Below are positions 26,473-35,601 of a stretch of 64,000 nucleotides of DNA, piece by piece. Numbering within the stretch: position 1 is the first letter of the stretch; each line of letters begins with the position of its first letter. Source of the DNA: Aquincola tertiaricarbonis (lineage in GTDB: Bacteria > Pseudomonadota > Gammaproteobacteria > Burkholderiales > Burkholderiaceae_C); contig NZ_JZUE01000002.1 of NCBI RefSeq assembly GCF_000969605.1, positions 124,001-188,000 on the forward strand. The letters are read 5' to 3'. The notes under the pieces were generated by a model. That model made no database searches and was not told the origin of the DNA. It saw only the letters and a program-made list of their open reading frames with translations. A program made the position numbers and the translations under genes.

Positions 26473-29297
26473 TCCAGGCTGTACAGCAGCTGGCCGGCCG
26501 CGCGCAGGTCCGCGGTGTCATGGCCTTCGGTGAAGCGCTCCAGCACACCGGTCAACAGCGGCAGGCCCCATCTTGCCTGGCCTTCCTGCTGCCAGCAGCG
26601 GGCCAGCGCCATGGTGCAGCGCAGCTCCCACGACAGCGCCTGCTGCTCGCGCGCCAGCTCGATGGCCTCGCGCAGCAGCTGGCGCGCCTCGGCCTGGCAG
26701 GCGCCCTCCCCCTGCTGCAGCAGGCGCAGTGCCTTCACCCGCATCAGCTCGGGCGCGCACCAGCTGCCGCCGCCCAGGCGGGCACGGGCCAGCAGGTCGT
26801 CGTCCGCCAGGGTGGCGTCGATGGTGCACAGCGTCTCGCGCAGCAGCTGGCCGGCCGCCGGATGCTGCAGCGGCGGGGCCGGCATGCGCGCGGCGGCATC
26901 GGCATCGGTGAGCAGCAGTGCCAGCCGGTAGCCGTGGCCGAAGGCCAGCCAGAAGTCCAGCGCGGCATCGGTGGCGCAATCCAGCAGCAGGCCGGTGTAG
27001 TGCCGCGCCGCCTCCCGGTCGCCGGCCCAGAAGGCCACCGGTGCCGCCCCGTTGGCGATGGCGTAGCACAGCGACAGCGCATGCCGGATCTGCTGCGCCT
27101 CCTGCACCGCCAGCCGGGCATGTGCCAGCGCCTGCTCTGGCAAGCCGCGCACCCACAGGATGCGCGCCAGCACGGTGAGCGCGCTCACCCGCTGGTCGAA
27201 CTGGAAGCCGCTGTTGCGGGCCACATGGTTGACGGTGATGGGATGTTCCAGCACCCGCCGCGCATGCTGCATTGCACGCGCCTGCTCGCCGTGGAAGTGC
27301 AGGCCCAGCGCCATCATGCGGTCGTGGGTGAGCGCGGTGTCCGGTGGCGGCGCCGGGCCGGCGATGTCACCGAAGCGCTCGGCCAGCCGCCGCGAGCCGG
27401 CATAGTCGCCCACGGTATTGCAGATGAGCCACAGGCCCCACACCGCGCGCAGCTGGTAGGCCACGGCAGCGTTGCGCTCGGCCAGCGCCAGGGCCTGGCT
27501 GAAGGCCTCGTGCATCGCGGGGCCGCTGCCTCGCGTGTGCCACAGCGCATGGCCATGGGCTTCGTGCAGCTGCATCAGCCGGATGGCGTCCACCGGCTGC
27601 TGGCGGGCCTGGGCCAGCGCCTGTTCCGCCAGCTGCCGGTATTCGCCGATGAGTGACAGCGCGAACCACAGCGGCGCCGAGGTGGCCACCAGCGTCACGC
27701 CCACCACGCCGGCCCCTCCCGCACCGAAGGCCCAGGCGATGGCGGCGCGCAGGTCGTCGATGCCGCGGCCATGCAGCGCGATCCACTGGCCGGGCGAGCG
27801 CTGCTCGCGGCCGGCCTCGGCCTCCAGGTACACCGACTGCTGGTGCAGCGCGTGGCGGGCCGCGGTGGCCGCCCATTCGCCACGCGCGGCCAGCCGCTCC
27901 TGCGCATAGGCCCGCGTGCTTTCCAGCAGCCGGTAGTACGCCACCTCGCCGCCCACGTCGGCCGACAGCATCGACTTGCCCACCAGCTGGCCCACGCAGT
28001 CGATGACGTCCAGCCGGCCTGCGCCGTCGGTGCACACGGCGTCCGCCGCTTCCAGCGTGAACCAGCCGCGGAACACCGACAGCCGCATCAGCACCGACTG
28101 CTCCGCCGGGCCCAGCAGGTCGAAGCTCCAGTCCAGCGTGGCCCGCAGCGTCTGGTGGCGCGGCAAGGCAGTGCGCCGGCCGTGCACCAGCATGGACAGC
28201 CGGTCGCCCAGGTGACTGGCCAGCTCATGGATGCCCAGCACCTGCACGCTGGCGGCGGCCAGCTCGATGGCCAGCGGAATGCCATCGAGCCGGCGGCAGA
28301 TCTCGCCCACCACCTCGGCATCGGCTTCCTGCAGCACAAAACCGCCGAGGCCGTCGCTGGCCCGCTCGGCGAACAGCTGCACCGCCGGATAGCTGCGGGC
28401 CTGGTCCAGGCTCAGCGGCACGGCGGCCGGCGGCGCCGGCAGCGGCGGCAACCGGTGCAGCAGCTCGCCGTCCACGCGCAAGGCCTCGCGGCTGGTGGCC
28501 AGCAGGCGCAGCCGCGGTGCCCGGGCCAGCAGCTGCTGCGCCAGGTCGGCGGTGGCGTCGATCAGGTGTTCGCAGTTGTCCAGCACCACCAGCAGCTGCC
28601 GGCCTTGCAGGTGGCGGGCCAGCGCGTCGATCGGCCGCAAGGCATCCACCGCGATGCCCAGCGCGGAGGCCAGCAGCGTGGGCACCAGCGCGGCGTGGCC
28701 CAGCGGCGTGAGGTCGAGGAACACCGCCCCGTGCTCGAAGGCCTCCCGCAGCCGGTGCGCCGCGGCCACGGCCACGGCGGTCTTGCCGATGCCGCCAGGG
28801 CCGACGATGGACAGGCACCGGCAGGCCCCGAGCCGCTGCGCGATCTCGTCGATGCTGGCCTCCCGGCCCAGCAGGCGCACCGGGGTGGGCAGGCGGCCCG
28901 GGCGCTCAGGGTCGGGTGGCAGCGCGCCCGCGGCCGCGGCCGGTGCATCGGTCGACGCACCGGCCTCGCCCGCCTGCACAGGGGACACCGGTGCCACGAA
29001 GCAGTAGCCCCGCAGCGGCACGTTGCTGATGTAGCGCAGGCCGTCGCGGCCATCGCCCAGCAGCTTGCGCAGCGTCGCGATGTGCACCCGCAGGCTGCTG
29101 TCGTCCACCACGCTGCGGCCCCACACCCGCTCCAGCAGCACCTTGGCGGGCACCACGTCGCCGGCGCAGTCCACCAGGGCCACCAGCAGGTCGAAGGCAC
29201 GGCCGCCGATGGCCACCGGCCTGTCGCCTTCGAACAGCTGGCGGCGCGAAGGCAACAGGCGGAACGGACCGAAATGCAGCGCAGTCTCGTCGGGCAT
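26463..29297 (-). CDS. winged-helix / NB-ARC-type ATPase transcriptional regulator
   Basis: 944 residues. Residues 1-100 are an OmpR-type winged helix (FGPFRLLPSRRQLFEGD, then SSLRVHIATLRKLLGDG and NVPLRGYCFVAPV). A P-loop ATPase follows, with Walker A GPGGIGKT near 165, Walker B LLVVLDNCEH, sensor LATSREAL and the NB-ARC-like GIPLAIELAAA. The last ~500 residues are helical repeats, probably TPR. This is the COG3903-like class of signal-transduction ATPases fused to DNA-binding domains; the ligand is unknown. Paralogues lie at 30402 and 54981. A CCAAGG dyad is 87 bp upstream. Confidence 0.9.
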   Translation of the reverse strand: MPDETALHFGPFRLLPSRRQLFEGDRPVAIGGRAFDLLVALVDCAGDVVPAKVLLERVWGRSVVDDSSLRVHIATLRKLLGDGRDGLRYISNVPLRGYCFVAPVSPVQAGEAGASTDAPAAAAGALPPDPERPGRLPTPVRLLGREASIDEIAQRLGACRCLSIVGPGGIGKTAVAVAAAHRLREAFEHGAVFLDLTPLGHAALVPTLLASALGIAVDALRPIDALARHLQGRQLLVVLDNCEHLIDATADLAQQLLARAPRLRLLATSREALRVDGELLHRLPPLPAPPAAVPLSLDQARSYPAVQLFAERASDGLGGFVLQEADAEVVGEICRRLDGIPLAIELAAASVQVLGIHELASHLGDRLSMLVHGRRTALPRHQTLRATLDWSFDLLGPAEQSVLMRLSVFRGWFTLEAADAVCTDGAGRLDVIDCVGQLVGKSMLSADVGGEVAYYRLLESTRAYAQERLAARGEWAATAARHALHQQSVYLEAEAGREQRSPGQWIALHGRGIDDLRAAIAWAFGAGGAGVVGVTLVATSAPLWFALSLIGEYRQLAEQALAQARQQPVDAIRLMQLHEAHGHALWHTRGSGPAMHEAFSQALALAERNAAVAYQLRAVWGLWLICNTVGDYAGSRRLAERFGDIAGPAPPPDTALTHDRMMALGLHFHGEQARAMQHARRVLEHPITVNHVARNSGFQFDQRVSALTVLARILWVRGLPEQALAHARLAVQEAQQIRHALSLCYAIANGAAPVAFWAGDREAARHYTGLLLDCATDAALDFWLAFGHGYRLALLLTDADAAARMPAPPLQHPAAGQLLRETLCTIDATLADDDLLARARLGGGSWCAPELMRVKALRLLQQGEGACQAEARQLLREAIELAREQQALSWELRCTMALARCWQQEGQARWGLPLLTGVLERFTEGHDTADLRAAGQLLYSLEAG

Positions 29298-29370
29298 GGC
29301 AAGGGGCAGGTGGCCGGGCTCCGCACTGTGGCAGGACGGCGGTCGCGCCGCGTCCCGCCAAGCGGCAGGT

Positions 29371-29393
29371 GCGGCCTACCTCCTTGGCGCTAG
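29371..29393 (-). promoter_or_regulatory. CCAAGG dyad, candidate operator
   Basis: Read on the minus strand: CTAGCGCCAAGGAGGTAGGC. The core lies 87 bp upstream of the winged-helix ATPase start at 29297, in the same orientation. It is nearly identical to the copy at 30303 in the CCAAGGAG-R-TAGGCCGC half. Confidence 0.55.
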
Positions 29394-29397
29394 GTTG

Positions 29398-30183
29398 TCA
29401 GCCGCTGGCCGCCAGCAGCGCCTGCAGCACCTGCGGCGCATGCGTCCACGGCAGCGCATGCGGGCCGCCGGGTACCGTGTGCAGCACGCCGCCGGCCAGG
29501 GCCTCGCACAGCGGCACTGCGGCACTGGCCGGGGGCGCGATGCGGTCTTCGCTGCCATGCACCACGACGCCGGGCACCGCGATGCGCGCCAGGTCGTCGC
29601 GCAGGTCGGCGCCCGCCCAGGCCTGCACGCAGGCCAGCTGCGCCAGCGGCGAGGCATCCAGCGCATCGATCCACAGCGCCCGGTCGCCGGCGGCGGTGAG
29701 CGGGGCTGCCTCGCGGCCCAGCGCGCGCGCCAGGAACGCTTCCAGCGCAGCCGGGCGGTCGTCCACCAGCGCGTCATGCAGCGCCTGCGCAGCGGTGGGC
29801 ACCGGCGGCAGCGGTGACACCAGCACCAGGCGGCGCACCCGCTCGCTGCCATAGGTGCCCAGCAGGCGCAGCACCTCGCTGCAGCCGAGGCCATGCCCTA
29901 CCAGCACGCAGTCCTGCAGCGCGAGCTTGGCCATCACGCGGGACAGGTCGTCGGCCAGCGTGTCCAGGTCGTGCCCGGTGCTGGGCCGGCCGGAGCGGCC
30001 GAAGCCGCGGCGATCGAAGGTGACGACGCGGCGGCCCGCCGCCAGCAAGGGCGGCACCAGCTTGTCCCAGACGCTGCTGCGCACCGGCCAGCCATGCACC
30101 AGCAGCACCGGCGTGCCGCTGCCCAGGTCGTGCCCGTGCAGCTGGATGCAGGTGGAATTCTCATGGCCGATGTCGATCTTCAT
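29398..30183 (-). CDS. alpha/beta hydrolase-fold protein lacking the nucleophile Ser
   Basis: 261 residues with the chloroperoxidase/esterase-like layout: LLVHGWPVRSSVW, FDRRGFGRSGRP, the acid HGSEDRIAP and His in GGPHALPWTH. The nucleophile elbow, normally G-x-S-x-G, reads GHGLG (codons GGG CAT GGC CTC GGC), so the catalytic Ser is Gly. The protein may be a non-catalytic binding or sensor form, or use other chemistry. GGAGGAGG precedes the ATG. It is divergent from the winged-helix ATPase at 30402, with a 218-bp gap containing a CCAAGG dyad. Confidence 0.85.
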   Translation of the reverse strand: MKIDIGHENSTCIQLHGHDLGSGTPVLLVHGWPVRSSVWDKLVPPLLAAGRRVVTFDRRGFGRSGRPSTGHDLDTLADDLSRVMAKLALQDCVLVGHGLGCSEVLRLLGTYGSERVRRLVLVSPLPPVPTAAQALHDALVDDRPAALEAFLARALGREAAPLTAAGDRALWIDALDASPLAQLACVQAWAGADLRDDLARIAVPGVVVHGSEDRIAPPASAAVPLCEALAGGVLHTVPGGPHALPWTHAPQVLQALLAASG

Positions 30184-30302
30184 CGGGCCTCCTCCGTCAA
30201 GAACGGCCGTGCCGCGGTGGGACTGGCGGCCACTGTGGCGGCGATGCGCAGCCCCGCCATCCGGCTGCGGTGGGTACGCGGCCCGCCACCTTGAGGGCAG
30301 GC

Positions 30303-30327
30303 GGCGCTACCTCCAAGGAGATAGGCC
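30303..30327 (+). promoter_or_regulatory. CCAAGG dyad, candidate operator (most symmetric copy)
   Basis: GGCGCTAC, CTCCAAGGAG, ATAGGCC. The inner CTAYCTCC-AA-GGAGRTAG is a near-perfect 18-bp dyad. The core is about 87 bp upstream of the winged-helix ATPase start at 30402 and 130 bp upstream of the divergent hydrolase at 30183. Confidence 0.6.
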
Positions 30328-30401
30328 GCAAGCGGTCGGCAGCTGCTGGCAACGGGCTGCGCCGGCTTAAGCTTGGCGGGCCTTTCGCCCACCGTCGATG
30401 C

Positions 30402-33203
30402 ATGGCCGACACCCTGACCGTGACACCGCCGCCGCCGGCTGCAGCGTATTGCTTCGGCCCCTTCCGCCTCCTGCCCCACCAGCGGCGGCTGGAGCGGGAC
30501 GGTGCACCGCTGCGCGTGGGCGCCCGCGCCTTCGACCTGCTGCTGGCGCTGGTGCGCCAGGCCGGCCAGGTGTTGTCCAAGGAGGCGCTGATGGCGATGG
30601 TGTGGCCCGACAGCGTGGTGGACGAAGGCAACCTGCGGGTGCACCTGGTGGCCCTGCGCAAGGTGCTGGGCGACGGCAAGGGCCAGGGCCGCTACATCGA
30701 CCACGTGCCGATGCGCGGCTACTGCTTCGTGGCCGCGGTGCAGGCCCTGCAGGCCGCCGCGGCACCCGCACCAGCGCCAGCGGTGGCCGGCGGCGCCCCG
30801 GCCGACCTGCCGGCCGCACCCGTGCTGATCGGCCGTGAAGCGGATATCGCCGCGCTGCAGGCCCGCCTGCGCCAGCAGCGCTTCGTCAGCCTGGTGGGGC
30901 CGGGCGGCGCCGGCAAGACCAGCCTGGCCCGGGCGGCGGCGCAGGCGCTGGCGGCCGACTGCGCCGACGGCGTCTTCTTCGTGGACCTGGCGGCGCTGGC
31001 GCACCCGGCCCTGGTGCCGGCGGCCACCGCGGCCGCGCTCGGACTGCCGGCCGTGCAGGCCGATCCCCTGCCCAGCCTGCTGGCCTGGCTGCATGCGCGG
31101 CGGGCCTTGCTGCTGCTGGACAACTGCGAGCATGTGATCGACGCCGCCGCGGCGCTGGCCGAGCAGGTGGCCCAGGGTGCGCCGGGCGTGCTGCTGCTGG
31201 CCACCAGCCGCGAGCCACTGCGCGCGCGCGGCGAGGCGGTGCAGCGCCTGGGACCGCTGCCGCTGCCGCCGCCCGATGCCGAGCTGACGGCCGAGCAGTA
31301 CCTCGCCCATCCCGCGGTGCAGCTGTTCGTGGAACGCGCCAGCGCCTCCGGCGAGACGGGGCTGCACACGGTGGAGCGGCTGGCCACGGTGGCCGCGCTG
31401 TGCCGCCGCATGGACGGCCTGCCGCTGGCCATCGAGCTGGCCGCTTCACGGGCGGCCACCTTCGGCCTCACCGGGCTGCTGGGCGACCTCGACCGCTTCC
31501 TGCTGCTGCGCAGCGGCGGCCGGCGCACCGCACCGCCGCGCCACAAGACGCTGCATGCGGCCCTGGAGTGGAGCCACCAGACGCTGTCGGCCGACGAGCA
31601 GCAGGCGCTGCGGGCGCTGTCGGTGTTCCCGTCGGCCTTCACCCTGGAGGACGCCAGCGCGGTGCTGCGGCCCTGGCCCCGGCTGCGCCCGCTGCCGCTG
31701 CTGTCGTCGCTGGCGCTCAAGTCGCTGCTGCAGGCGGACGTGGGCGGCGCGCAAGTCGTCTACCGCTTGCTGGAGACCACCCGCGCCTATGCCCGGGAGC
31801 AGCTGCTGCAGGCGGGCGAGTCCGCGGCGGTGCAGCGGCAGCATGCGCTGCACATGGCCGCCCGGCTGCAGGCCGGCGCGATGGACGGCCCGGGGCTGGA
31901 GCCGGGCGTGCGGGCGGCACTGGAATGGGCGTTATCGGCCGAGGGCGACGCGGCCCTGGCGCTGCAGCTGGCCGCCGATTCGGCCGGCCCCTGGTTCCAG
32001 CGCTCGCTGCTGGGTGAATACCGGCTGATCGCCGAGCGCGCACTGGCCCTGCTGCCCGGCCTGCCGCAGGCACCGCCGCCGCTGGAGATGCGGCTGCAGG
32101 CGGCCTATGCCCAGGCGCTGGTGCATGCCGCCGGGCCGGGCTCGCCGCTGCTGGTGGCCGCCTGCCGGCGCGCGCTGGCCCTGGCCGGCCAGCTGGGCGA
32201 CGCGGCCTGCGGCCGGCAGATGCTGTTCCGGCTGTGGAATGCCAGCGTGGTGAATGGCGAGTACGAGACGGCGCTCGAGTGGGCGCTGCAGTTCTCCAGC
32301 GCCACGGCCGCTTCCGACGACCCGCAGGACGAGCTGCTGCGCCACCGGATGATGCTGCTGAGCCTGCACACCCTGGGCGAGCACCAGCGCGCCCATGCGC
32401 ATGGCCAGGCCATCCTGCAGCACCCGGGGGTGGCGGGGCGCAGCCTGCAGCGGCGCGCCTTCGAGGTGGACCACCGGGTGATCGCGCTGGCCTTCAATGC
32501 CCGGGCACTGTGGATGATGGGCCGGCCCGATGCCGCCTGGGCGGCGGCCCGCGAATCGGTGGAGGAGAGCCTGTCCGCCGGCCAGCTGCTGGGCCAGATG
32601 TACGCCCTGGGCGTGAGTGCCTGCCTGGTCGCGCTGTGGAACGGCGACCTGCCCGCGGCCGACGACTGCGTGGCCATGCTGGCGGAGCGCGCGGCCAGCC
32701 AGTCGCTGACGATCTGGTCGCTGTGGGCGCGCTGCTTCGATGCGGCGCTGGTGCTGCGGGGCCACTCGCCGGCGCCGCGGCCCGCCGCGCCAGCCGCCGA
32801 CGCCCTGCCCTACAACGCGATGCAGCAGGAGGTGCTGGCCACCCTGGTCGAGGGCATGGCCTCGCCGCAGGCGGTGCAGCGTGCGCTGGCCGAGCGCCAC
32901 CGCGTCTGGTGCGCGCCGGAGGTACTGCGCAGCCAGGCTGTCGCGCTGCTCGGCCAGGCCGCGCAACCGGCCCAGGCGCAGGCGCTGCTGCGGCAATCCG
33001 CAGCCATCGCCAAGGCCCAGGGCGCGCTGGCCTGGCAGCTGCGCACCGCCACCACCCTGGCACGGCAAGCAGCGCTGCACCAGGGGCCCGGCGCTGCGCG
33101 TGCGGTGCTGGAACCGGTGGTGGAACGCTTCGCCGAGGGCTGGGCCACGCACGACCTGCGCACCGCCACCGGGCTGCTGTCGGCCTGGTCGTCCGCGGCC
33201 TGA
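30402..33203 (+). CDS. winged-helix / NB-ARC-type ATPase transcriptional regulator
   Basis: 933 residues. The N-terminal winged helix is FGPFRLLPHQRRLERDGAPL with GNLRVHLVALRKVLGDG and HVPMRGYCFVAAV (to about 115). Walker A GPGGAGKT is near 166, Walker B LLLLDNCEHV, sensor LATSREPL and GLPLAIELAAS. A C-terminal helical-repeat region fills residues 430-933. It is a paralogue of the genes at 26463 and 54981. It is divergent from the hydrolase with the GHGLG motif, and a CCAAGG dyad lies 87 bp upstream. It converges on the catalase fusion. Confidence 0.9.
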   Translation: MADTLTVTPPPPAAAYCFGPFRLLPHQRRLERDGAPLRVGARAFDLLLALVRQAGQVLSKEALMAMVWPDSVVDEGNLRVHLVALRKVLGDGKGQGRYIDHVPMRGYCFVAAVQALQAAAAPAPAPAVAGGAPADLPAAPVLIGREADIAALQARLRQQRFVSLVGPGGAGKTSLARAAAQALAADCADGVFFVDLAALAHPALVPAATAAALGLPAVQADPLPSLLAWLHARRALLLLDNCEHVIDAAAALAEQVAQGAPGVLLLATSREPLRARGEAVQRLGPLPLPPPDAELTAEQYLAHPAVQLFVERASASGETGLHTVERLATVAALCRRMDGLPLAIELAASRAATFGLTGLLGDLDRFLLLRSGGRRTAPPRHKTLHAALEWSHQTLSADEQQALRALSVFPSAFTLEDASAVLRPWPRLRPLPLLSSLALKSLLQADVGGAQVVYRLLETTRAYAREQLLQAGESAAVQRQHALHMAARLQAGAMDGPGLEPGVRAALEWALSAEGDAALALQLAADSAGPWFQRSLLGEYRLIAERALALLPGLPQAPPPLEMRLQAAYAQALVHAAGPGSPLLVAACRRALALAGQLGDAACGRQMLFRLWNASVVNGEYETALEWALQFSSATAASDDPQDELLRHRMMLLSLHTLGEHQRAHAHGQAILQHPGVAGRSLQRRAFEVDHRVIALAFNARALWMMGRPDAAWAAARESVEESLSAGQLLGQMYALGVSACLVALWNGDLPAADDCVAMLAERAASQSLTIWSLWARCFDAALVLRGHSPAPRPAAPAADALPYNAMQQEVLATLVEGMASPQAVQRALAERHRVWCAPEVLRSQAVALLGQAAQPAQAQALLRQSAAIAKAQGALAWQLRTATTLARQAALHQGPGAARAVLEPVVERFAEGWATHDLRTATGLLSAWSSAA

Positions 33204-33211
33204 AGCCGCGG
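33193..33211. terminator. hairpin over the stop codon of the winged-helix ATPase gene
   Basis: CCGCGGC-CTGAA-GCCGCGG, a perfect 7-bp stem whose loop contains the TGA stop at 33201-33203. The convergent catalase fusion ends 19 bp further on. It is probably a terminator or barrier; no U-run is present. Confidence 0.45.
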
Positions 33212-33229
33212 CCTGCGGCCTGGGCGTCG

Positions 33230-35389
33230 TCAGGCCAGGTGAGTGGCCAGGAACTGCGCCGTGCGGCCGTTGGCCAGCGCCGCCGCCGCGGCGTCGTAAT
33301 GCGCGCCCCGGTGGCGGGCGAAGGCATGGTTGCAGCCGGGATAGGTATGCACCTGCGCCCAGGGATGGCCGGCCAGGGCCTGCACGATGCGTTCGCGTGC
33401 GGCGCGGTCGATGAACTCGTCTTCCTCCGCCAGGTGCATCAGCAGCGGCGACCTGAGCGTGGCGGCCTCGTCCACGTACTGCTCGGTGCCGCCGCCGTAA
33501 TAGGCCACCGCCGCATCGGCACCGAGTCGCGCCGCCGTCAGGAAGGTCATCAGCCCGCCCAGGCAATAGCCCATCACGCCGACCTTGCCGGTGCCGCCGA
33601 GATGGCGCCGCACCGCGGCGATGGTGGCGCCGACGTCGACCACGCCCAGGTCGCGGTCGAAGCGCGAGTACAGCGCGAAGCCCTTCTCCCACTCGGCCTG
33701 CGTCGCGTCGCTCAGCTCCACGCCGGGCTCCTGCCGCCAGAAAAGATCGGGGCACACCGCGAGGAAGCCCTGCTCCGCCAGCTCCGCGCAGGTCTGCTTC
33801 ATGTCGTTATTGATGCCAAAGATCTCCTGCAGCACCACCACGGCGGCCCGGTTGGGCCGGGCGGGCCGATGCACATGCGCATGCAAGGCGCCGTCGGGCG
33901 TGGCGATGTCCAGTCGGTCGATCATGGGGTGTGCTCCTTGTGGGGATGTGGGAAATTCCAGCGCGCGGATGGCCGCGGCCACGCCGGCGCCGTAGGCGGC
34001 ATCGGCCCGGGCGCAGCGGGCGACGTGGCGCTCCTTCACCTCGCGTGATGCGCCCTGGATGGAACGCGCGGTGTTGTCGAACAGCGCCTGCTGCTGCGCC
34101 GGGCTCATCAGCCGGAACAGCGCCCGCGGCTGCGAGTAGTGGTCGTCGTCGCCGCGTGCATCCCAATGGGCGGCATCGCCCTGCAGCGCCAGCGGCGGCT
34201 CGGCCAGCGCCGGATGGTCCTGCCATTCGCCTTGGCTGTTGGGCGCATAGCCGATGGTGCCGCCGGCATTGGCATCCACCCGCATGGCACCGTCGCGGTG
34301 GTAGCTGTGCACGGGGCAGCGCGGCGCATTGACCGGGATCAGGTGGAAGTTGACCCCCAGCCGATGGCGCTGGGTGTCGCCGTACGAGAACAGCCGCGCC
34401 TGCAGCATCTTGTCGGGCGACAGGCCGATGCCCGGCACCAGGTTGGCCGGCGAGAAGGCCGCCTGCTCCACCTCGGCGAAGTAGTTGTCGGGATTGCGGT
34501 CCAGCACCAGCTCGCCCACCTCGATCAGCGGATGGTCGGCATGCGGCCACACCTTGCTGAGGTCGAATGGATTGAAGGCCAGCGAGCGCGCCTGCCGTTC
34601 CGTCATCACCTGGATGCACAGCTGCCAGCGCGGGAAGTCGCCCGACTCGATGGCCGTGAACAGGTCGCGCTGCGAACTCTCGCGGTCCTGCCCTACCAGG
34701 GCCTGCGCCTGTGCATCGGTCAGGTTGCGGATGCCCTGGCGCGAGCGCAGGTGGAACTTGACCCAGTGCCGCTCGTTGTCGGCATTCACCAGGCTGAAGG
34801 TATGGCTGCCGAAGCCATGCATGTGTCGGTAGCTGGCCGGGATGCCGCGGTCGCTCATGACGATGGTCACCTGGTGCAGCGACTCGGGCACCAGCGTCCA
34901 GAAGTCCCAGTTGCCATGCGCGCTGCGCAGGTTACTGCGCGGGTCGCGCTTGACGGCGCGGTTCAGGTCGGTGAAGCGCAGCGGGTCGCGCATGAAGAAC
35001 ACCGGCGTGTTGTTGCCCACCAGGTCCCAGTTGCCTTCCTCGGTATAGAACTTGACCGCGAAGCCGCGGATGTCGCGTTCCGCATCGGCCGCGCCGCGCT
35101 CGCCGGCCACGGTGGAGAAGCGGACGAAGACCGGCGTGTGCTTGCCCACCTCGGAGAACAGCGCGGCCTTGCTGTAGCGGGTGATGTCGTGGGTAACGGT
35201 GAAGCTGCCATGGGCGCCGGAGCCCTTGGCATGCATGCGTCGCTCGGGGATGACCTCGCGGTCGAAGTGCGCGAGCTTTTCGATCAGCCACAGGTCCTGC
35301 AGCAGCGCCGGGCCGCGCGGGCCGGCGGTGAGGATGTTCTGGTTGTCGGCCACGGGTGCGCCGTTGGCGTGGTACAGGGCAGTCTTCAT
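33230..35389 (-). CDS. catalase fused in frame to dienelactone hydrolase
   Basis: 719 residues. Residues 1-485 are a small-subunit heme catalase: distal His 53 (RRMHAKG), [20 protein letters not shown], the NADPH-region layout and the proximal heme Tyr near 336 in [14 protein letters not shown]. From residue 489 the chain is a dienelactone hydrolase-family protein with Cys nucleophile in GYCLGG (near 609), Asp in LAEEDEFI and His in GCNHAFAR. No stop separates them. At the junction AAGGAG lies 8 bp before an in-frame ATG at 33925, so the hydrolase may also be made alone (231 residues). AAGGAAG precedes the catalase ATG. A CCAAGG dyad lies about 96 bp upstream. Peroxide removal in the cytoplasm is expected. 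Confidence 0.9.
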   Translation of the reverse strand: MKTALYHANGAPVADNQNILTAGPRGPALLQDLWLIEKLAHFDREVIPERRMHAKGSGAHGSFTVTHDITRYSKAALFSEVGKHTPVFVRFSTVAGERGAADAERDIRGFAVKFYTEEGNWDLVGNNTPVFFMRDPLRFTDLNRAVKRDPRSNLRSAHGNWDFWTLVPESLHQVTIVMSDRGIPASYRHMHGFGSHTFSLVNADNERHWVKFHLRSRQGIRNLTDAQAQALVGQDRESSQRDLFTAIESGDFPRWQLCIQVMTERQARSLAFNPFDLSKVWPHADHPLIEVGELVLDRNPDNYFAEVEQAAFSPANLVPGIGLSPDKMLQARLFSYGDTQRHRLGVNFHLIPVNAPRCPVHSYHRDGAMRVDANAGGTIGYAPNSQGEWQDHPALAEPPLALQGDAAHWDARGDDDHYSQPRALFRLMSPAQQQALFDNTARSIQGASREVKERHVARCARADAAYGAGVAAAIRALEFPTSPQGAHPMIDRLDIATPDGALHAHVHRPARPNRAAVVVLQEIFGINNDMKQTCAELAEQGFLAVCPDLFWRQEPGVELSDATQAEWEKGFALYSRFDRDLGVVDVGATIAAVRRHLGGTGKVGVMGYCLGGLMTFLTAARLGADAAVAYYGGGTEQYVDEAATLRSPLLMHLAEEDEFIDRAARERIVQALAGHPWAQVHTYPGCNHAFARHRGAHYDAAAAALANGRTAQFLATHLA

Positions 35390-35471
35390 GGGCTTCCTTG
35401 CGTCAGTGGGGCGGGCATGCAGGCAAGCGTAGGCAGCCCGGCGGGCCGGCACATCGCCGCAAAGTGCGGCC

Positions 35472-35494
35472 GCGGCCTACGACCTTGGTGGCAG
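35472..35494 (-). promoter_or_regulatory. CCAAGG dyad, candidate operator
   Basis: Read on the minus strand: CTGCCACCAAGGTCGTAGGC followed by CGC. The core is 96 bp upstream of the catalase start at 35389, in the same orientation as that gene. The TAGGCCGC half is identical to the copies at 29371 and 30303. Confidence 0.55.
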
Positions 35495-35501
35495 GGGCCG
35501 C

Positions 35502-35515
35502 ATGTCATCTGTCAT
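35502..35515 (+). promoter_or_regulatory. TGTCATC-type direct-repeat site (exact)
   Basis: ATGTCATCTGTCAT, two TGTCATC steps and then a partial TGCATC. The identical 14-mer lies at 14815 on the other strand. It is 87 bp upstream of the Bug receptor start and 113 bp upstream of the divergent catalase, next to the CCAAGG dyad. Confidence 0.5.
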
Positions 35516-35601
35516 CTGCATCGGCATGCCGCACCCACCGCTCGGCCGCCCGCTTGGCGAAGATGCAAGGCCCCCGCCACCCTCGACTTCCGGTGAGCCC
35601 C

